Source of the DNA: an uncultured Sphingobacteriales bacterium
GTDB lineage: Bacteria > Bacteroidota > Bacteroidia > Chitinophagales > Chitinophagaceae
Direction of reading: 5' to 3'
Assembly (NCBI GenBank): GCA_937871285.1
Contig: CALMQS010000096.1
Coordinates: forward strand, 1 to 64,000
Length of the DNA stretch: 64,000 nucleotides
Shown here one piece after another: positions 1 to 10,216 of the stretch (within the stretch, counting starts at the first letter, position 1; each line of letters begins with the position of its first letter). The notes under the pieces were generated by a model that did no database searches, was not told where the DNA came from, and saw only the letters and a program-made list of their open reading frames with translations. Position numbers and translations under genes: made by a program.

Positions 1-54
1 TCGGAGCAACAGGAACTGGTTATACAAACACAGGCAGGTGAATTGAAGTTTTGA
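1..54 (+). CDS. C-terminal end of an unidentified protein (partial)
   Basis: An open frame enters from the left edge and stops at TGA 52-54, encoding 17 residues ending GELKF. The composition looks like a genuine protein end rather than random sequence, but it is far too short to identify. It would be convergent with the Rrf2-type regulator that follows. Confidence 0.35.
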   Translation, partial: SEQQELVIQTQAGELKF

Positions 55-129
55 TCCGTGGCAGCAACTGGGTAACGGGCGGGCGGGGCTTATGGTATAT
101 TTTTTCGTGTGCTGCCAGTTGATTGGATT

Positions 130-534
130 TTATACCAGGTCGGCAACTGTCTTTTTTTCTAAAATCCTTAGCGTTGCATCTCTTACCGTTATCAGCGTAT
201 CACGCAACCCACAGTTTTTTTCATCGCAGTTTTTACATCGTTCATAAAAGTTCAGGCTTACACAGGGAAGGAGCGCAATAGGGCCATCCAGCAAACGCAT
301 CACTTTTGCCAGGTGAATATCCGATGGCGATTCCTTAAAAAAATAGCCGCCGCCTTTACCTTTCTTACTGTCTAATACGCCCCCGTTTTTTAGTTCTAAG
401 AGTATATTTTCCAGGAATTTCAATGGTATTTTTTTCTTCCGGGCTATTTCCGCAATAAGTATAGGCCCTTCTTTTTCTACCTGGGCCATATACATGAGCG
501 CTTTAAAAGCATACTGTGTTTTTTTAGAAAGCAT
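130..534 (-). CDS. Rrf2 family transcriptional regulator
   Basis: A 134-aa winged-helix DNA-binding protein of the Rrf2/IscR/CymR family. The N-terminal half holds the HTH with the conserved stretch AEIARKKKIPLKFLENIL at about 28-45, followed by the basic wing around KKGKGGGY (57-64). Four cysteines lie in the C-terminal half at C91, C100, C103 and C108. They could bind an Fe-S cluster as in IscR-type members, although the spacing is not exactly the IscR one. Length matches the family. It stands alone on the minus strand; in Bacteroidota such genes often sit beside sulfur-assimilation genes, but the neighbour on the left is not visible. The target is unknown. Confidence 0.85.
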   Translation of the reverse strand: MLSKKTQYAFKALMYMAQVEKEGPILIAEIARKKKIPLKFLENILLELKNGGVLDSKKGKGGGYFFKESPSDIHLAKVMRLLDGPIALLPCVSLNFYERCKNCDEKNCGLRDTLITVRDATLRILEKKTVADLV

Positions 535-773
535 ATCCTACAGGGTTTAAACAATCAGCAATTTAATTTTAAAATCCGGATTTCAGGCATTAAACACGGG
601 GAAGTATAGCTGATTTTCATCAGGAAAACAAAAAAGATCAGGAGGTTCGTCTTTTCCTTTGAAACAAACTGAAGTGATTATAGGTGAAAAAACTTTACCC
701 CATCTTGTACATCCGTACTATCTGTGAGCGCCTGAATCTGTTTTCTCACAAATTTCACAGATAAGCACCGATA

Positions 774-1490
774 TTACAGACCCAGCACATCGCTCATGGT
801 AAATACGCCCCGTTGCCCGTATAAGAATTCAGCAGCCAATACAGCACCTAAAGCAAAGCCCGAACGGTTATGCGCGGTATGTATGATCTCAATATCATCT
901 GTATCCGAATGATACAGAATACGGTGGGTTCCCGGCGCCGGATCGGTTCTTTTACTGATGATCTGAAGATCGGATGCTTTATGGCTTTCTGTATTAACCC
1001 ACTGTTTCTTAAAGGGATTAACCGCCAGTATTTGTTCCGCCAGTGTGATAGCAGTGCCGCTGGGGGCGTCTTTTTTTTGGGTGTGATGCGTTTCTTCTAT
1101 AGTAGCGCTGTAATCTTTTTGGGAAGCCATTAACTGGGCAAGTCTTTTATTTACCTCGAAAAAGATATTTACCCCAATACTGAAGTTGCTGGCATACAGC
1201 AGGGCGCCATTTTGCGCCTTGCAGTTCCACACCGCTTCCTGGTACCGGCTTAGCCAGCCGGTAGAGCCCGAAACCACCGGCACTTCCGCCTCAAAGCATT
1301 TGTTAATATTGTCAAAGGCACTTTCGGGCCCGGTAAATTCAATAGCCACATCGGCCTGGCTTATGTTTTCCACTGTGTTATCTTCCGTATTGTCTATTGA
1401 AATTTTTAGTACAATGCTGTGCTTGCGCTGAATGGCAATTTCTTCAATGGCATGGCCCATTTTGCCGTAACCGATCAATGCTATCTTCAT
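774..1490 (-). CDS. dapB: 4-hydroxy-tetrahydrodipicolinate reductase
   Basis: DapB reduces hydroxytetrahydrodipicolinate with NAD(P)H in the diaminopimelate/lysine pathway, in the cytoplasm. The 238-aa protein has the nucleotide-binding loop GYGKMG at residues 7-12, the domain-linking STG stretch around 76-78, and the catalytic segment ETHHTQKKDAPSGTA (133-147) containing the HH pair, lysines and DAPSGT signature. Length is at the short end typical of Bacteroidota DapB. It is the last gene of a minus-strand run parA-parB-DUF5683-dapB, an order common in this phylum, separated from DUF5683 by about 40 bp. Confidence 0.95.
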   Translation of the reverse strand: MKIALIGYGKMGHAIEEIAIQRKHSIVLKISIDNTEDNTVENISQADVAIEFTGPESAFDNINKCFEAEVPVVSGSTGWLSRYQEAVWNCKAQNGALLYASNFSIGVNIFFEVNKRLAQLMASQKDYSATIEETHHTQKKDAPSGTAITLAEQILAVNPFKKQWVNTESHKASDLQIISKRTDPAPGTHRILYHSDTDDIEIIHTAHNRSGFALGAVLAAEFLYGQRGVFTMSDVLGL

Positions 1491-1532
1491 CTGTTATTTA
1501 ATTTATTTTTCAGCCGGCAAAGATAAACAGAA

Positions 1533-2213
1533 TTAACGGCCCGGAGAAAGCCGGTTGGTATGGTTTTTACCAATATTAAGCACAATACCTATTCCGGCCG
1601 TATTGGCAATGGGCATATACCCGGGCTTAATTTGTAAGCTCAGGTCATCGGTGATATTGAAATCTTTTAAATGCGCGTCAACCGTGGCGTCAACCACGTT
1701 CAGTCCCCATAGTAAAAGAAAAGCCAGCACCGAGTAATCTACATTCCTCCTGAAATCGTTGCGGTAATTCTGAAGTCCCGACTTATCTCCGCGTTTAACC
1801 AAGGGTTGTAACTGCACATATACATTTTCATAATTGGCAGTGTCTTTAGCCGATAAAACATTAAATGCATACCGCGTACGCTGGAACCATCTGAGGTTGT
1901 CAACAAATGTATATGCCGGAAAAGCCAGTGCGCCATATACCAGGGGTAGTTTCCAGTATTTCTTATTGTATACCTGTCCTGCGCCCGGCAGTATGGCAGA
2001 AAGCAGCGCGGCTGTGCCGGCAGGGCTTCTTTTTTTTGAGGTGTCGGTAATGGAAACGGATTGGGGTAAACTATCTGCCGCTATGCGCGCCGGCGCTGTT
2101 ATAATGCTGTCTGCCGGTTGTGCAGTAATGGTTGTATCGTTTTGTGCAGTTGCCTGTAGTGCACAAAATGCTAAGAGAAGTATCAATAGCACGTGTTGCT
2201 TATGCATATCCAT
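1533..2213 (-). CDS. DUF5683 domain membrane-associated protein
   Basis: The protein begins with a hydrophobic signal segment (LLILLLAFCALQATAQ) cleaved probably after AQ, then a disordered Thr/Ser-rich linker. The conserved DUF5683 core follows: PGAGQVYNKKYWKLPLVYGAL, an aromatic helix and a second hydrophobic segment (SVLAFLLLWGLNVVDATV). Two start codons (2213 and 2207) give the same signal peptide; I take the upstream ATG, ten bases from the parB stop. Its location between parB and dapB is conserved in Bacteroidota. The molecular function is unknown; a cell-envelope location is inferred from the signal and hydrophobic segments. Confidence 0.85.
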   Translation of the reverse strand: MDMHKQHVLLILLLAFCALQATAQNDTTITAQPADSIITAPARIAADSLPQSVSITDTSKKRSPAGTAALLSAILPGAGQVYNKKYWKLPLVYGALAFPAYTFVDNLRWFQRTRYAFNVLSAKDTANYENVYVQLQPLVKRGDKSGLQNYRNDFRRNVDYSVLAFLLLWGLNVVDATVDAHLKDFNITDDLSLQIKPGYMPIANTAGIGIVLNIGKNHTNRLSPGR

Positions 2214-2220
2214 GATTACA

Positions 2221-3150
2221 TTAAACAGCCGGAACATTCATTTTTTCCAGAATGGTATTGAGCTCCTGGATCGAAAAATATTCAATGGTAATGGCGCCAT
2301 GCCCCTTTTTATTATGTTGCATTTTTACGCGGGTACCGTAGTGAGAGGCCAAGTTATCCTCAATTTTTCTGAATGGAGCGGGCAGTGCCGCTTTTACCGG
2401 TTTTTTAACAGCGCCGCTTTTATATAATTTCCTGACCAGGTCTTCGGTTTGACGTACCGAGAGTCCCTGTTTTTTAATTTCATTAAAAATGAACAACTGC
2501 TGGTCAACGGTATCAACGTTTATGATAGCCCGCGCGTGCCCCATGCTAATGCTGTTGTTGCGAACGGCTATTTGTATATCGGGAGGGAGTTTTAATAAAC
2601 GGATATAGTTGGTTACCGTGCTTCTTTCTTTGCCCATACGCTCCGCTACCTGCTCCTGCGTATACTCTAATTCTTCCATCATGCGCTTATAGCTGATGCC
2701 GATTTCTATGGCATTGAGGTTTTCGCGCTGCAGGTTTTCCAGGAGCGCCAACTCTAACAATTGCTGGTCATTGGCCTGCCTGATATATACCGGGATATCT
2801 TTTAGTCCTGCTATTTTAGCTGCCCGCCACCTTCTTTCACCTGCAATAATGCGGTATTTATCGCCTGTTTTGGAAACCGTTAGAGGTTGAATAATATCGT
2901 GCAGCTTAATGGAGTTCGCCAGCTCGTTCAAAGCCTGTTCATCAAAATCGTGGCGGGGCTGTTTGGGGTTAACCTCAATCTGTTCCACAGGAACGCGTAT
3001 GGTTGTGGTTACTTTTTCCACCACACCGCCTTTCAGGTGGTCGCCACCGGTAGTTTTTAGATCGGCATCAATGCTTTGCAGCAGGGAACGTATCCCTTTG
3101 CCCAAAGCTTCTTTTTTATTTTTATTATTCGGAGTGCTGCTCATTATCAA
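2221..3150 (-). CDS. parB: Chromosome partitioning protein ParB
   Basis: ParB is the CTP-dependent DNA clamp that loads at parS and works with ParA in chromosome segregation. The 309-aa protein shows the ParB/Srx domain ([21 protein letters not shown], then [12 protein letters not shown], the CTP-binding motif), followed by the HTH domain ([20 protein letters not shown]) and a C-terminal dimerisation region. The start overlaps the end of parA by about 26 bp; a second ATG two codons later (3144) is equally plausible. I found no obvious parS palindrome in the surrounding intergenic DNA. Confidence 0.95.
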   Translation of the reverse strand: MIMSSTPNNKNKKEALGKGIRSLLQSIDADLKTTGGDHLKGGVVEKVTTTIRVPVEQIEVNPKQPRHDFDEQALNELANSIKLHDIIQPLTVSKTGDKYRIIAGERRWRAAKIAGLKDIPVYIRQANDQQLLELALLENLQRENLNAIEIGISYKRMMEELEYTQEQVAERMGKERSTVTNYIRLLKLPPDIQIAVRNNSISMGHARAIINVDTVDQQLFIFNEIKKQGLSVRQTEDLVRKLYKSGAVKKPVKAALPAPFRKIEDNLASHYGTRVKMQHNKKGHGAITIEYFSIQELNTILEKMNVPAV

Positions 3151-3949
3151 GAGTTAAGGTTCTTTCTTCCTGTGATATTTTCGTCATGTTATTGCGTTGC
3201 AAAACTTCTTTGGCAAGGTTCAGGTAATTGATGGATCCCTTGCTTTCCGCATCATATAAAATGGCCGGCTTACCCACGCTGGGCGCTTCGCTCAGGCGGG
3301 TATTGCGGTGGATGATGGTATCAAAAACCATTTCTTCAAAATGATGTCTTACCTCGTTCACTACCTGGTTGCAGAGGCGCAGCCGGCCATCGTACATCGT
3401 CATTAAAATACCTTCAATAACCAGTTCCGGATTAAGCCGGCTTTGTACAATTTTTATCGTGTTCAGTAATTTGCCCAGTCCTTCCAGCGCAAAGAACTCT
3501 GCCTGCACGGGTACCACCACGCTGTCGGCTGCGGTTAAGGCATTTACGGTAATAAGACCTAACGACGGGGAACAGTCAATCACAATAAAATCATAATCGC
3601 CCCTGATAGGATCGAGAATATATTTCAGCACATTTTCCCTGTTGGGGTAATTAATCATTTCAATTTCGGCGCCTACAAGGTCAATATGCGAAGGAATAAC
3701 ATCTAAATTAGGGATCTCGGTTTTTAATACCGTTTCTCTTGCCGGCGTTTCGTTTACCATGCAATCGTACAGGCTTTTTTGTATATTATGCAAATCAAAC
3801 CCAACTCCCGTGGTACTGTTCGCCTGGGGATCAGCGTCTACCAGCAGCGTTTTCCTTTCTAATACCGCCAAGCTTGCAGCCAGGTTAATAGCCGTAGTGG
3901 TTTTTCCTACCCCGCCTTTCTGATTGGCTATACCTATAATTCTTGCCAT
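3125..3949 (-). CDS. parA: Chromosome partitioning ATPase ParA/Soj
   Basis: A 274-aa deviant Walker-type ATPase that forms gradients on the nucleoid and moves ParB-parS complexes. It carries the deviant Walker A motif KGGVGKTT at residues 11-18, the [12 protein letters not shown] switch region near 36-47 and the [12 protein letters not shown] Walker B region. It has no N-terminal DNA-binding extension, so it is of the chromosomal (Soj) type. First gene of the minus-strand parA-parB-DUF5683-dapB operon. Confidence 0.95.
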   Translation of the reverse strand: MARIIGIANQKGGVGKTTTAINLAASLAVLERKTLLVDADPQANSTTGVGFDLHNIQKSLYDCMVNETPARETVLKTEIPNLDVIPSHIDLVGAEIEMINYPNRENVLKYILDPIRGDYDFIVIDCSPSLGLITVNALTAADSVVVPVQAEFFALEGLGKLLNTIKIVQSRLNPELVIEGILMTMYDGRLRLCNQVVNEVRHHFEEMVFDTIIHRNTRLSEAPSVGKPAILYDAESKGSINYLNLAKEVLQRNNMTKISQEERTLTLDNEQHSE

Positions 3950-4045
3950 GTGTTGTTTACGTAGATTGTTATTCGAATGTTTGCTTCGGCCGCAGTTGCC
4001 GGTTTGCCAAATGGCAAATGTAATTTATTATTTCCGCTGTTTTTA

Positions 4046-4726
4046 TTAAATATCAAGGGTTTCGCCCACTGCCAATAAATGCAGCTTCATTTCCTGTGCT
4101 ACAAAGGCCTGCTTTGCATTTGCATGATCAATTTTAATATAACCAAAAGTATCGTAGTGAACGCCGATCACCTGCCTGCATTGTATAAAACGCGCTGCCT
4201 GAATGGCATCGTCAATGCCCATTGTGAAATTATCGCCTACCGGCAGAATAGCAAAATTCAATGAAGCATACTGCGGAACCAGTTGCATATCTAAAGTTAA
4301 GGCGGTATCGCCGCTGTAATAAAAGTTTCCTTCGCCGGTAGTAAAAACGAAACCCATAGGGTTGCCGCCATAGCTGCCATCGGGCAACCCGCTTGAATGC
4401 TGCGCCACCACGCATTTTACCGTTCCAAAATCAAACACCCATTTACCGCCCGTATTCATGGGGTGGGTATGAGTTATTCCCTGGTTATTCAGCCAGACAT
4501 GAATTTCAAAGCTGCACACTACCGTGGCGCCGGTTCTGGTTGCAATGCTTATACAATCGGCGATATGATCCTCGTGCCCGTGCGACAAAAAAATGTAATC
4601 TGCCTGTATATTAGTGATGTCAATATCAGCAGCTAATGTATTAGGCGTAATAAAAGGATCAAAAAGAATGTTTTTGCCCTTAATTTGTACGGCAAAGCAG
4701 GAATGTCCGTAGTAAGTAAACCGCAT
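4046..4726 (-). CDS. UPF0173 family metal-dependent hydrolase (MBL fold)
   Basis: A 226-aa metallo-beta-lactamase-fold protein of the UPF0173/YtkL family. The metal-binding signature HGHEDH is at residues 49-54, with the preceding GHSCF near 7-11, a later YSGDTALTLD aspartate and the terminal VGVHYDTFGYI histidine. Length matches the family. These enzymes are predicted hydrolases; the physiological substrate is not established. It stands alone on the minus strand and is divergent from the FMN reductase gene. Confidence 0.85.
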   Translation of the reverse strand: MRFTYYGHSCFAVQIKGKNILFDPFITPNTLAADIDITNIQADYIFLSHGHEDHIADCISIATRTGATVVCSFEIHVWLNNQGITHTHPMNTGGKWVFDFGTVKCVVAQHSSGLPDGSYGGNPMGFVFTTGEGNFYYSGDTALTLDMQLVPQYASLNFAILPVGDNFTMGIDDAIQAARFIQCRQVIGVHYDTFGYIKIDHANAKQAFVAQEMKLHLLAVGETLDI

Positions 4727-4775
4727 TCTATATATTATGATCGTTAATGATATTATTTAGTGGTTGAAACAGGTT

Positions 4776-4783
4776 TATCTTTG
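4776..4783 (+). promoter_or_regulatory. Candidate -7 promoter element TATCTTTG
   Basis: An exact match to the Bacteroidota -7 consensus TAnnTTTG, 97 bp before the FMN reductase start. No TTTG lies at the ideal 19-nt spacing upstream, so this is supported by one half only. Confidence 0.4.
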
Positions 4784-4879
4784 CAGGGATAAGGCCGGTG
4801 CAACCGCGACATGTTGACAAAAATACAGTTTCGGTAATAATATTCATTGAACAATTCATTCACAGCAGCCGATATTAAG

Positions 4880-5392
4880 ATGCATGCAGATATATATACC
4901 ATTATTTCCGGTACGAACCGCCCCGGAAGTAATACCATACGGGTGGCAAAGCAGTATTTTCATTTGCTCGAAAAAAAAGGAATTCTCACCCGGTTTGTTT
5001 CGCTTGAAGGGCTGGATGTTAACAGCAGGAATGACCAGTTGAGGAAGCTGGAAAAAGAAGCGCTCATTCCTGCCCGGAAATTTATTTTTGTTGTACCCGA
5101 ATATAATGGCAGTTTCCCGGGCGTATTAAAAGCCATGATTGACAATACCGATATTGAAAAAGTGTGGTGGGGTAAAAAAGCATTGCTTACCGGCGTATCT
5201 ACAGGGCGGGCGGGCAACCTCAGGGGAATGGAACATCTTACCGGTGTATTGCATTACCTTAAAATGAATGTGCATCATAATAAGCTGCCTATATCGGTAG
5301 TGAACAGGTTGTTAAATGGCGGAAAGGATATTGAAGATGCAGTAACATTGAAAGTAATTGACGAACAACTGGAAGAGTTTATACGGTTTTAA
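4880..5392 (+). CDS. NADPH-dependent FMN reductase family protein
   Basis: A 170-aa flavodoxin-fold protein predicted to reduce FMN or quinones with NAD(P)H. The phosphate-binding loop is ISGTNRPGSNT near residues 8-18, and the second flavin-contact segment VPEYNGSFPGVLKAMID is centred near 75-90. The ATG at 4880 fits the family start better than the in-frame ATG 33 bp upstream. It is a single gene, divergent from the UPF0173 hydrolase. The exact electron acceptor cannot be told from sequence. Confidence 0.85.
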   Translation: MHADIYTIISGTNRPGSNTIRVAKQYFHLLEKKGILTRFVSLEGLDVNSRNDQLRKLEKEALIPARKFIFVVPEYNGSFPGVLKAMIDNTDIEKVWWGKKALLTGVSTGRAGNLRGMEHLTGVLHYLKMNVHHNKLPISVVNRLLNGGKDIEDAVTLKVIDEQLEEFIRF

Positions 5393-5528
5393 GGATACGG
5401 AACGTATTGATTTAAAATTGATTCAGGTTGCAGGTTTCAAGGGTTATCCGTTCCGGTTTTGAGTTTGTGGTTTATTATTTGTGGTTTATTGTTGTATTGG
5501 CTTCGAATTTTTGAATTAATGTAGCAAT

Positions 5529-6776
5529 ATGCGCAGTTATTCCGGCACATGGATTTTTATACTAATTGTTTTACTGATTGACCTGTATGTTTTTCAGGCT
5601 GTTAAGTTTACATTGCAATCTGTTTCCCCCAGGACCAGATTTACGGTTTACAGCCTGTACTGGGGCCTAAGCGCGGTGACTGTGATAACGCTTGCCATTC
5701 TTCCGTATATCAATCTGGATAGCTGGCCCAGGAATTTACGCACCTACTGGATGGCCACTATTATAGGCTTATTTCTTTCCAAATCACTTACGGTAATCTT
5801 TTTACTGGCAGACGATCTGCGCAGGTTACTGCAATGGGGAGGAGGTAAGCTGTTTTACCAATATATAGAAGGCGAGCCATTTAAGGCGGCCGGCATTTCA
5901 AGATCGGTGTTTATGAGCTGGCTCGGGCTGGCTGTCGGTGGAGGCTTAATGACAGCCATGATGCTGGGGTTTGCCAATAAATACCGTTACCAGCTAAAAA
6001 AAGTAAAGCTGAATTTTCCTAATCTTCCCGATGCTTTTAAAGGATTGAAAGTGGTTCATATTTCAGATGTACATTCCGGAAGCTTTACCGATAAAAAAGC
6101 GGTGGAACATGGTGTGCAAATGATCATGGATCAGCAGGCGGATCTTATTCTTTTCACCGGCGACCTGGTAAATGACCAGGCCAGTGAAATGAAAGACTAC
6201 ACAGCAGTATTTGCCAGGTTACGGGCGCCTATGGGCGTATTCAGTACATTGGGAAATCATGATTATGGCGACTACCGGAAGTGGTTGAACCAGGAAGAAA
6301 AGGTACAAAACCTGGAAAGATTAAAGCAATTGCAGACTGAGATGGGCTGGCGTTTATTAATGAATGAACATGTGGTGCTGGAAAAGCAGGGACAGCAAAT
6401 TGCTTTACTGGGAATAGAGAACTGGGGCGCCAAAGCCAATTTCCCCAAGTATGGTAAATTGCACGAGGCATATGCCGGTACGGAGAAATATCCTTTCAAA
6501 ATTTTAATGAGTCACGATCCCAGCCACTGGGATGCACAGGTGCGGCCCGAATACAGCGATATTGATCTTACGCTGAGCGGACATACCCATGGCATGCAGT
6601 TTGGCGTGGAGGTACCCGGCTTTAAATGGAGCCCGGTGCAATATGTGTATAAGCAATGGGCGGGGCTGTACGAACAGGCTCATCAAAAGCTGTATATTAA
6701 CCGCGGGTTTGGGTTCATTGGCTATCCCGGAAGGGTTGGTATTTTGCCGGAGATTACGCTCATTGAACTGTCGTAG
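5529..6776 (+). CDS. Membrane metallophosphoesterase
   Basis: A 415-aa protein with about four N-terminal hydrophobic segments (residues 8-26, 40-60, 77-95 and 128-150), then a calcineurin-like phosphoesterase domain. The metal ligands are visible as DVHSG, GDLVND, GNHDYGD, a later MSHDP histidine and GHTHGMQ. The family (YkuE/YpbG-like) hydrolyses phosphoesters, often UDP-sugar lipids or unknown substrates. The catalytic domain probably lies at the membrane surface. No operon partner is apparent. Confidence 0.85.
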   Translation: MRSYSGTWIFILIVLLIDLYVFQAVKFTLQSVSPRTRFTVYSLYWGLSAVTVITLAILPYINLDSWPRNLRTYWMATIIGLFLSKSLTVIFLLADDLRRLLQWGGGKLFYQYIEGEPFKAAGISRSVFMSWLGLAVGGGLMTAMMLGFANKYRYQLKKVKLNFPNLPDAFKGLKVVHISDVHSGSFTDKKAVEHGVQMIMDQQADLILFTGDLVNDQASEMKDYTAVFARLRAPMGVFSTLGNHDYGDYRKWLNQEEKVQNLERLKQLQTEMGWRLLMNEHVVLEKQGQQIALLGIENWGAKANFPKYGKLHEAYAGTEKYPFKILMSHDPSHWDAQVRPEYSDIDLTLSGHTHGMQFGVEVPGFKWSPVQYVYKQWAGLYEQAHQKLYINRGFGFIGYPGRVGILPEITLIELS

Positions 6777-6810
6777 GGTTACAGGTTGCAAGTTCCTGAA
6801 ACCTGTAACC
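6777..6810. repeat. Intergenic inverted repeat of a dispersed GGTTACAGGTT family
   Basis: GGTTACAGGTT (6777-6787) is complementary to AACCTGTAACC (6800-6810), giving an 11-bp stem right after the phosphoesterase stop. Related non-coding sequence lies near 5425-5445 and 31858-31878. No T-run follows, so it is not a standard terminator. Confidence 0.55.
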
Positions 6811-6951
6811 TGCAACAACCTGCCCGCTGACTGCTGAAAGCTAATAGCTCCAGGTATAACATTTCACTTAGATTTAGTTAACAAAATACTCTGAAGCAGC
6901 TATTGCAGGTGGCATTATATTGGATTAGATTTAGGAAATAAAACTCCACGT

Positions 6952-7542
6952 ATGAAACGTTTCATTCTTTCTGTTGCCTGTATAAGCTTCCTTTTTATCG
7001 CTTCTTCGGTATCTGCGCAGGGAATTAAGCTTGCCATTCATGCCGGCGCCAATATGGGTAAGTTAGACGGGAAATCATTTAAAGACGAATACCAGTTAGG
7101 TTACCATCTGGGCGTTGCTCCCGAAATTATGTTCTCTTCCAAATGGGGTATTCAGCCCGAGGTACTGTTCAGTCAAACCAATACTACCACCTCTACCGAT
7201 TTTCATGATATTTATAAAGTGTCGGTAAATGAATTAAAAGATGTAAAACTGAATTACCTGAGTATTCCGCTTATGCTTTCCTACCGTCCGTTTTCATTTT
7301 TTACCCTCCAGGCAGGTCCACAGTTCAGTATTTTAATGAATAAGCACAATACGCTGCTTGAAAATGGCGGAGAGGCGTTTAAGAATGGCGACTTTTCAAT
7401 GGTAGGCGGAGCGCAGGTTAATATCCTCAAGCTAAGGGTATATGGCAGGTATGGCATCGGGCTGTCTAATATTAATGATATAGATAACCGGGATAACTGG
7501 AAAAGCCAAACGGTGCAGTTAGGCGTTGGCATAGCGCTTTAA
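6952..7542 (+). CDS. Outer-membrane beta-barrel protein (porin/PorT family)
   Basis: A 196-aa secreted protein with a clear signal peptide (MKRFILSVACISFLFIASSVSAQG) and alternating-residue beta strands typical of the OMP_b-brl_2/PorT family. Examples are GYHLGVAPEIMFSSKWGIQPEVLFSQ and the ending VQLGVGIAL with a terminal hydrophobic residue. It is predicted to form a small 8-stranded barrel in the outer membrane; the ligand or role is unknown. It is a single gene before lon. Confidence 0.85.
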   Translation: MKRFILSVACISFLFIASSVSAQGIKLAIHAGANMGKLDGKSFKDEYQLGYHLGVAPEIMFSSKWGIQPEVLFSQTNTTTSTDFHDIYKVSVNELKDVKLNYLSIPLMLSYRPFSFFTLQAGPQFSILMNKHNTLLENGGEAFKNGDFSMVGGAQVNILKLRVYGRYGIGLSNINDIDNRDNWKSQTVQLGVGIAL

Positions 7543-7693
7543 AAGAAATAAAATAATTATTTGAAGAATCCGGATCATGGCATCCGGATTTTTTGTTTTT
7601 TTACTGGCATTATACTTGACCAAGGTATTACCAAAGTTTTTCAGGGCGTGTTTGCTTTGAAAATATGTCATATTGACTTTTGAACGGAAGATT

Positions 7694-10102
7694 ATGAAAA
7701 GAAGCGATATTTTTTTAAGACCAGAAGATGAAATGGAGTTTATGCCCATCATCCCCCTGAATGAAGATGACTCCGAAAGTACTGATGAGATCAGCGTTCC
7801 ATCCGAATTGCCCTTATTACCCCTGCGCAATACCGTTTTATTTCCGGGAGTGGTTTTACCCATAACCGTAGGTAGAGACCGGTCTATAAAAGCAGTAAAT
7901 GATGTATACAAGACTGACAAACTGGTAGGTGTGATAGCGCAAAAAGACAGTACGGTGGAAGACCCCACAGTGAATGATCTGGAAACTACCGGCACGGTAG
8001 CAAAAATAATTAAGCTTATAAAGATGCCCGATGGCGGAACAACCATCATCATCCAGGGGCGAAAAAGATTTGCTATTGAGAAGATTGTAGCTGAAGATCC
8101 GTATTTCAGGGCTACGATACATCTGCTGGAGGAGGATAAAGTAAATATTGATGATGACCAGCATTTTGCGGCAACGGTAAGTTCCATAAAAGACCTGGCG
8201 GCACAGATCATCCTGCTTTCACCCAATATGCCCTCTGAAGCATCTGTTATTTTAAAGAATATTGAAAACCCATCCTTCCTTATTCATTTTGTTAGCAGCA
8301 ATATCAGCAGCGATTTAAAGGAAAAGCAAGAGCTGCTTGAAATGAATGATTTAAAAGTAAGGGCCGAAAAGCTCATGCACCTGCTTAACCGCGAACTCCA
8401 GTTTGCCGAATTAAAGAACCAGCTAACCAACCGCACCAAAACCGAATTAGACAAGCAGCAAAAAGAATATTTCCTGCAGCAGCAGTTAAAAAGCATAAAG
8501 GAAGAGCTGGGTGGGGATGCCAATGAAAGAGAGATAAGGGAAATGCAGAAAAAGGCGGATGCTAAAAAATGGCCGGAAGCTGCAAAAGAGGCGTTTAAGA
8601 AAGGGATAGAAAAGCTGGAACGCATGCATGTTTCCACACCCGACTATTCTGTGGTATACAATCACCTCGACCTGATGCTGGAGCTGCCCTGGAATGAGGG
8701 AACAATAGATTCTTATGATTTAAGCAAAGCCAAAAAAATACTTGATCGTGATCATTACGGTATGAATAAGATCAAGGAGCGTTTGCTGGAATACCTGGCA
8801 GTGTTAAAGCTGAAAGGAGATATGAAAAGTCCCATCCTTTGTTTTGTAGGACCTCCCGGTATTGGTAAAACATCCCTGGGCAGAAGCATAGCAGCGGCCC
8901 TGAACCGCAAATATGTAAGGCTTAGCCTGGGTGGTATGCATGATGAAAGCGAGATAAGGGGGCACCGTAAAACATATATCGGCGCTATGCCGGGGCGTAT
9001 CCTCCAGTCTATACGGAAGGTAAAATCCTGCAATCCTGTAATCATTTTGGATGAAGTAGATAAAGTGGGAAATGATTTCCGTGGCGATCCTTCGTCTGCA
9101 TTACTGGAAGTGCTGGATCCGGAGCAAAACCATACTTTTTATGATAACTACCTTGAACTGGAATATGATTTAAGCAAGGTATTATTTATTGCCACCGCCA
9201 ATGATTTACAGCATATCCAGCCTGCATTGAGAGACAGGCTTGAAATCATTGATCTTAACGGGTACGCTGTTGAAGAAAAAGTACAGATAGCCAAACGTCA
9301 CCTCCTTCCCAAGCAAAAGGAGCTCCATGGGCTAAAGGGTATGAATATTAAAGTTAGTGATGCTGTTCTGGAAAAAATAATTGAAGATTATACCAGGGAG
9401 AGCGGGGTGCGTGAATTAGACAGGCAACTGGCTTCCATTATGCGTTCCCTGGCCAAGGAATATGCCATAAAGAGTAAATTAAAGCCCACCCTTACAACCA
9501 GGGACATTGAAAAAATATTGGGTAAGCCCAGGTACAGCAACGACCTGTATAAAATAGCCAATATGCCCGGAGTGGCCGTAGGCCTTGCGTACACTTATGT
9601 GGGTGGTGATATATTGTTTATTGAAACCACGCAGAGTGATGGAAAAGGGGAATTAAAGCTTACGGGTAACCTGGGTAATGTAATGAAAGAAAGTGCCACA
9701 ACGGCGTTAACCTACCTGCAGGCCAATGCCCGGAAATACAGTATAGACCCTGAGTTGTTTCAAAAAAAGAATATTCACGTGCATGTGCCTGAAGGCGCTG
9801 TACCTAAAGACGGACCCAGCGCCGGCATTACCATGATGACGGCCATAGCTTCAGCGCTCACCGGCCGTAAAGTAAAGCCCTACCTGGCGATGACGGGTGA
9901 AATTACACTTCGCGGCCAGGTATTGCCGGTAGGCGGCATAAAAGAAAAGGTGCTGGCTGCCAAGCGTGCCGGCATGAAAGAAGTGGTGATGTGCTGGCAA
10001 AACGAAAAGGATGTGCAGGAAATCAATTCCGATTTTATTAAGGGCATGAAGTTCCATTATGTGAAAAATATGCAGCAGGTTTTGGATATTAGTTTGGTTT
10101 AA
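7694..10102 (+). CDS. lon: ATP-dependent protease Lon
   Basis: An 802-aa cytoplasmic AAA+ serine protease that degrades misfolded and regulatory proteins. The N-terminal LonB/PUA-like substrate domain starts near [19 protein letters not shown] (about 35-53). A long coiled-coil region follows, then the AAA+ module with Walker [10 protein letters not shown] near 386 and Walker [10 protein letters not shown] near 450. The protease domain has the catalytic Ser in [11 protein letters not shown] near 706 and the catalytic Lys in the following [14 protein letters not shown] segment. I chose ATG 7694 over an in-frame start 21 bp earlier because the family's N-terminus fits. The sequence is full length and looks intact. 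Confidence 0.97.
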   Translation: MKRSDIFLRPEDEMEFMPIIPLNEDDSESTDEISVPSELPLLPLRNTVLFPGVVLPITVGRDRSIKAVNDVYKTDKLVGVIAQKDSTVEDPTVNDLETTGTVAKIIKLIKMPDGGTTIIIQGRKRFAIEKIVAEDPYFRATIHLLEEDKVNIDDDQHFAATVSSIKDLAAQIILLSPNMPSEASVILKNIENPSFLIHFVSSNISSDLKEKQELLEMNDLKVRAEKLMHLLNRELQFAELKNQLTNRTKTELDKQQKEYFLQQQLKSIKEELGGDANEREIREMQKKADAKKWPEAAKEAFKKGIEKLERMHVSTPDYSVVYNHLDLMLELPWNEGTIDSYDLSKAKKILDRDHYGMNKIKERLLEYLAVLKLKGDMKSPILCFVGPPGIGKTSLGRSIAAALNRKYVRLSLGGMHDESEIRGHRKTYIGAMPGRILQSIRKVKSCNPVIILDEVDKVGNDFRGDPSSALLEVLDPEQNHTFYDNYLELEYDLSKVLFIATANDLQHIQPALRDRLEIIDLNGYAVEEKVQIAKRHLLPKQKELHGLKGMNIKVSDAVLEKIIEDYTRESGVRELDRQLASIMRSLAKEYAIKSKLKPTLTTRDIEKILGKPRYSNDLYKIANMPGVAVGLAYTYVGGDILFIETTQSDGKGELKLTGNLGNVMKESATTALTYLQANARKYSIDPELFQKKNIHVHVPEGAVPKDGPSAGITMMTAIASALTGRKVKPYLAMTGEITLRGQVLPVGGIKEKVLAAKRAGMKEVVMCWQNEKDVQEINSDFIKGMKFHYVKNMQQVLDISLV

Positions 10103-10216
10103 GGTTGATATTTGGTAATTAAACAGGAGGATTTTCATATTTATTTTGTCTGATGGGAACTTTTCTACGTATTTATACGACTATTGTATAGTAGTTACCC
10201 TAAATACACCAGACAA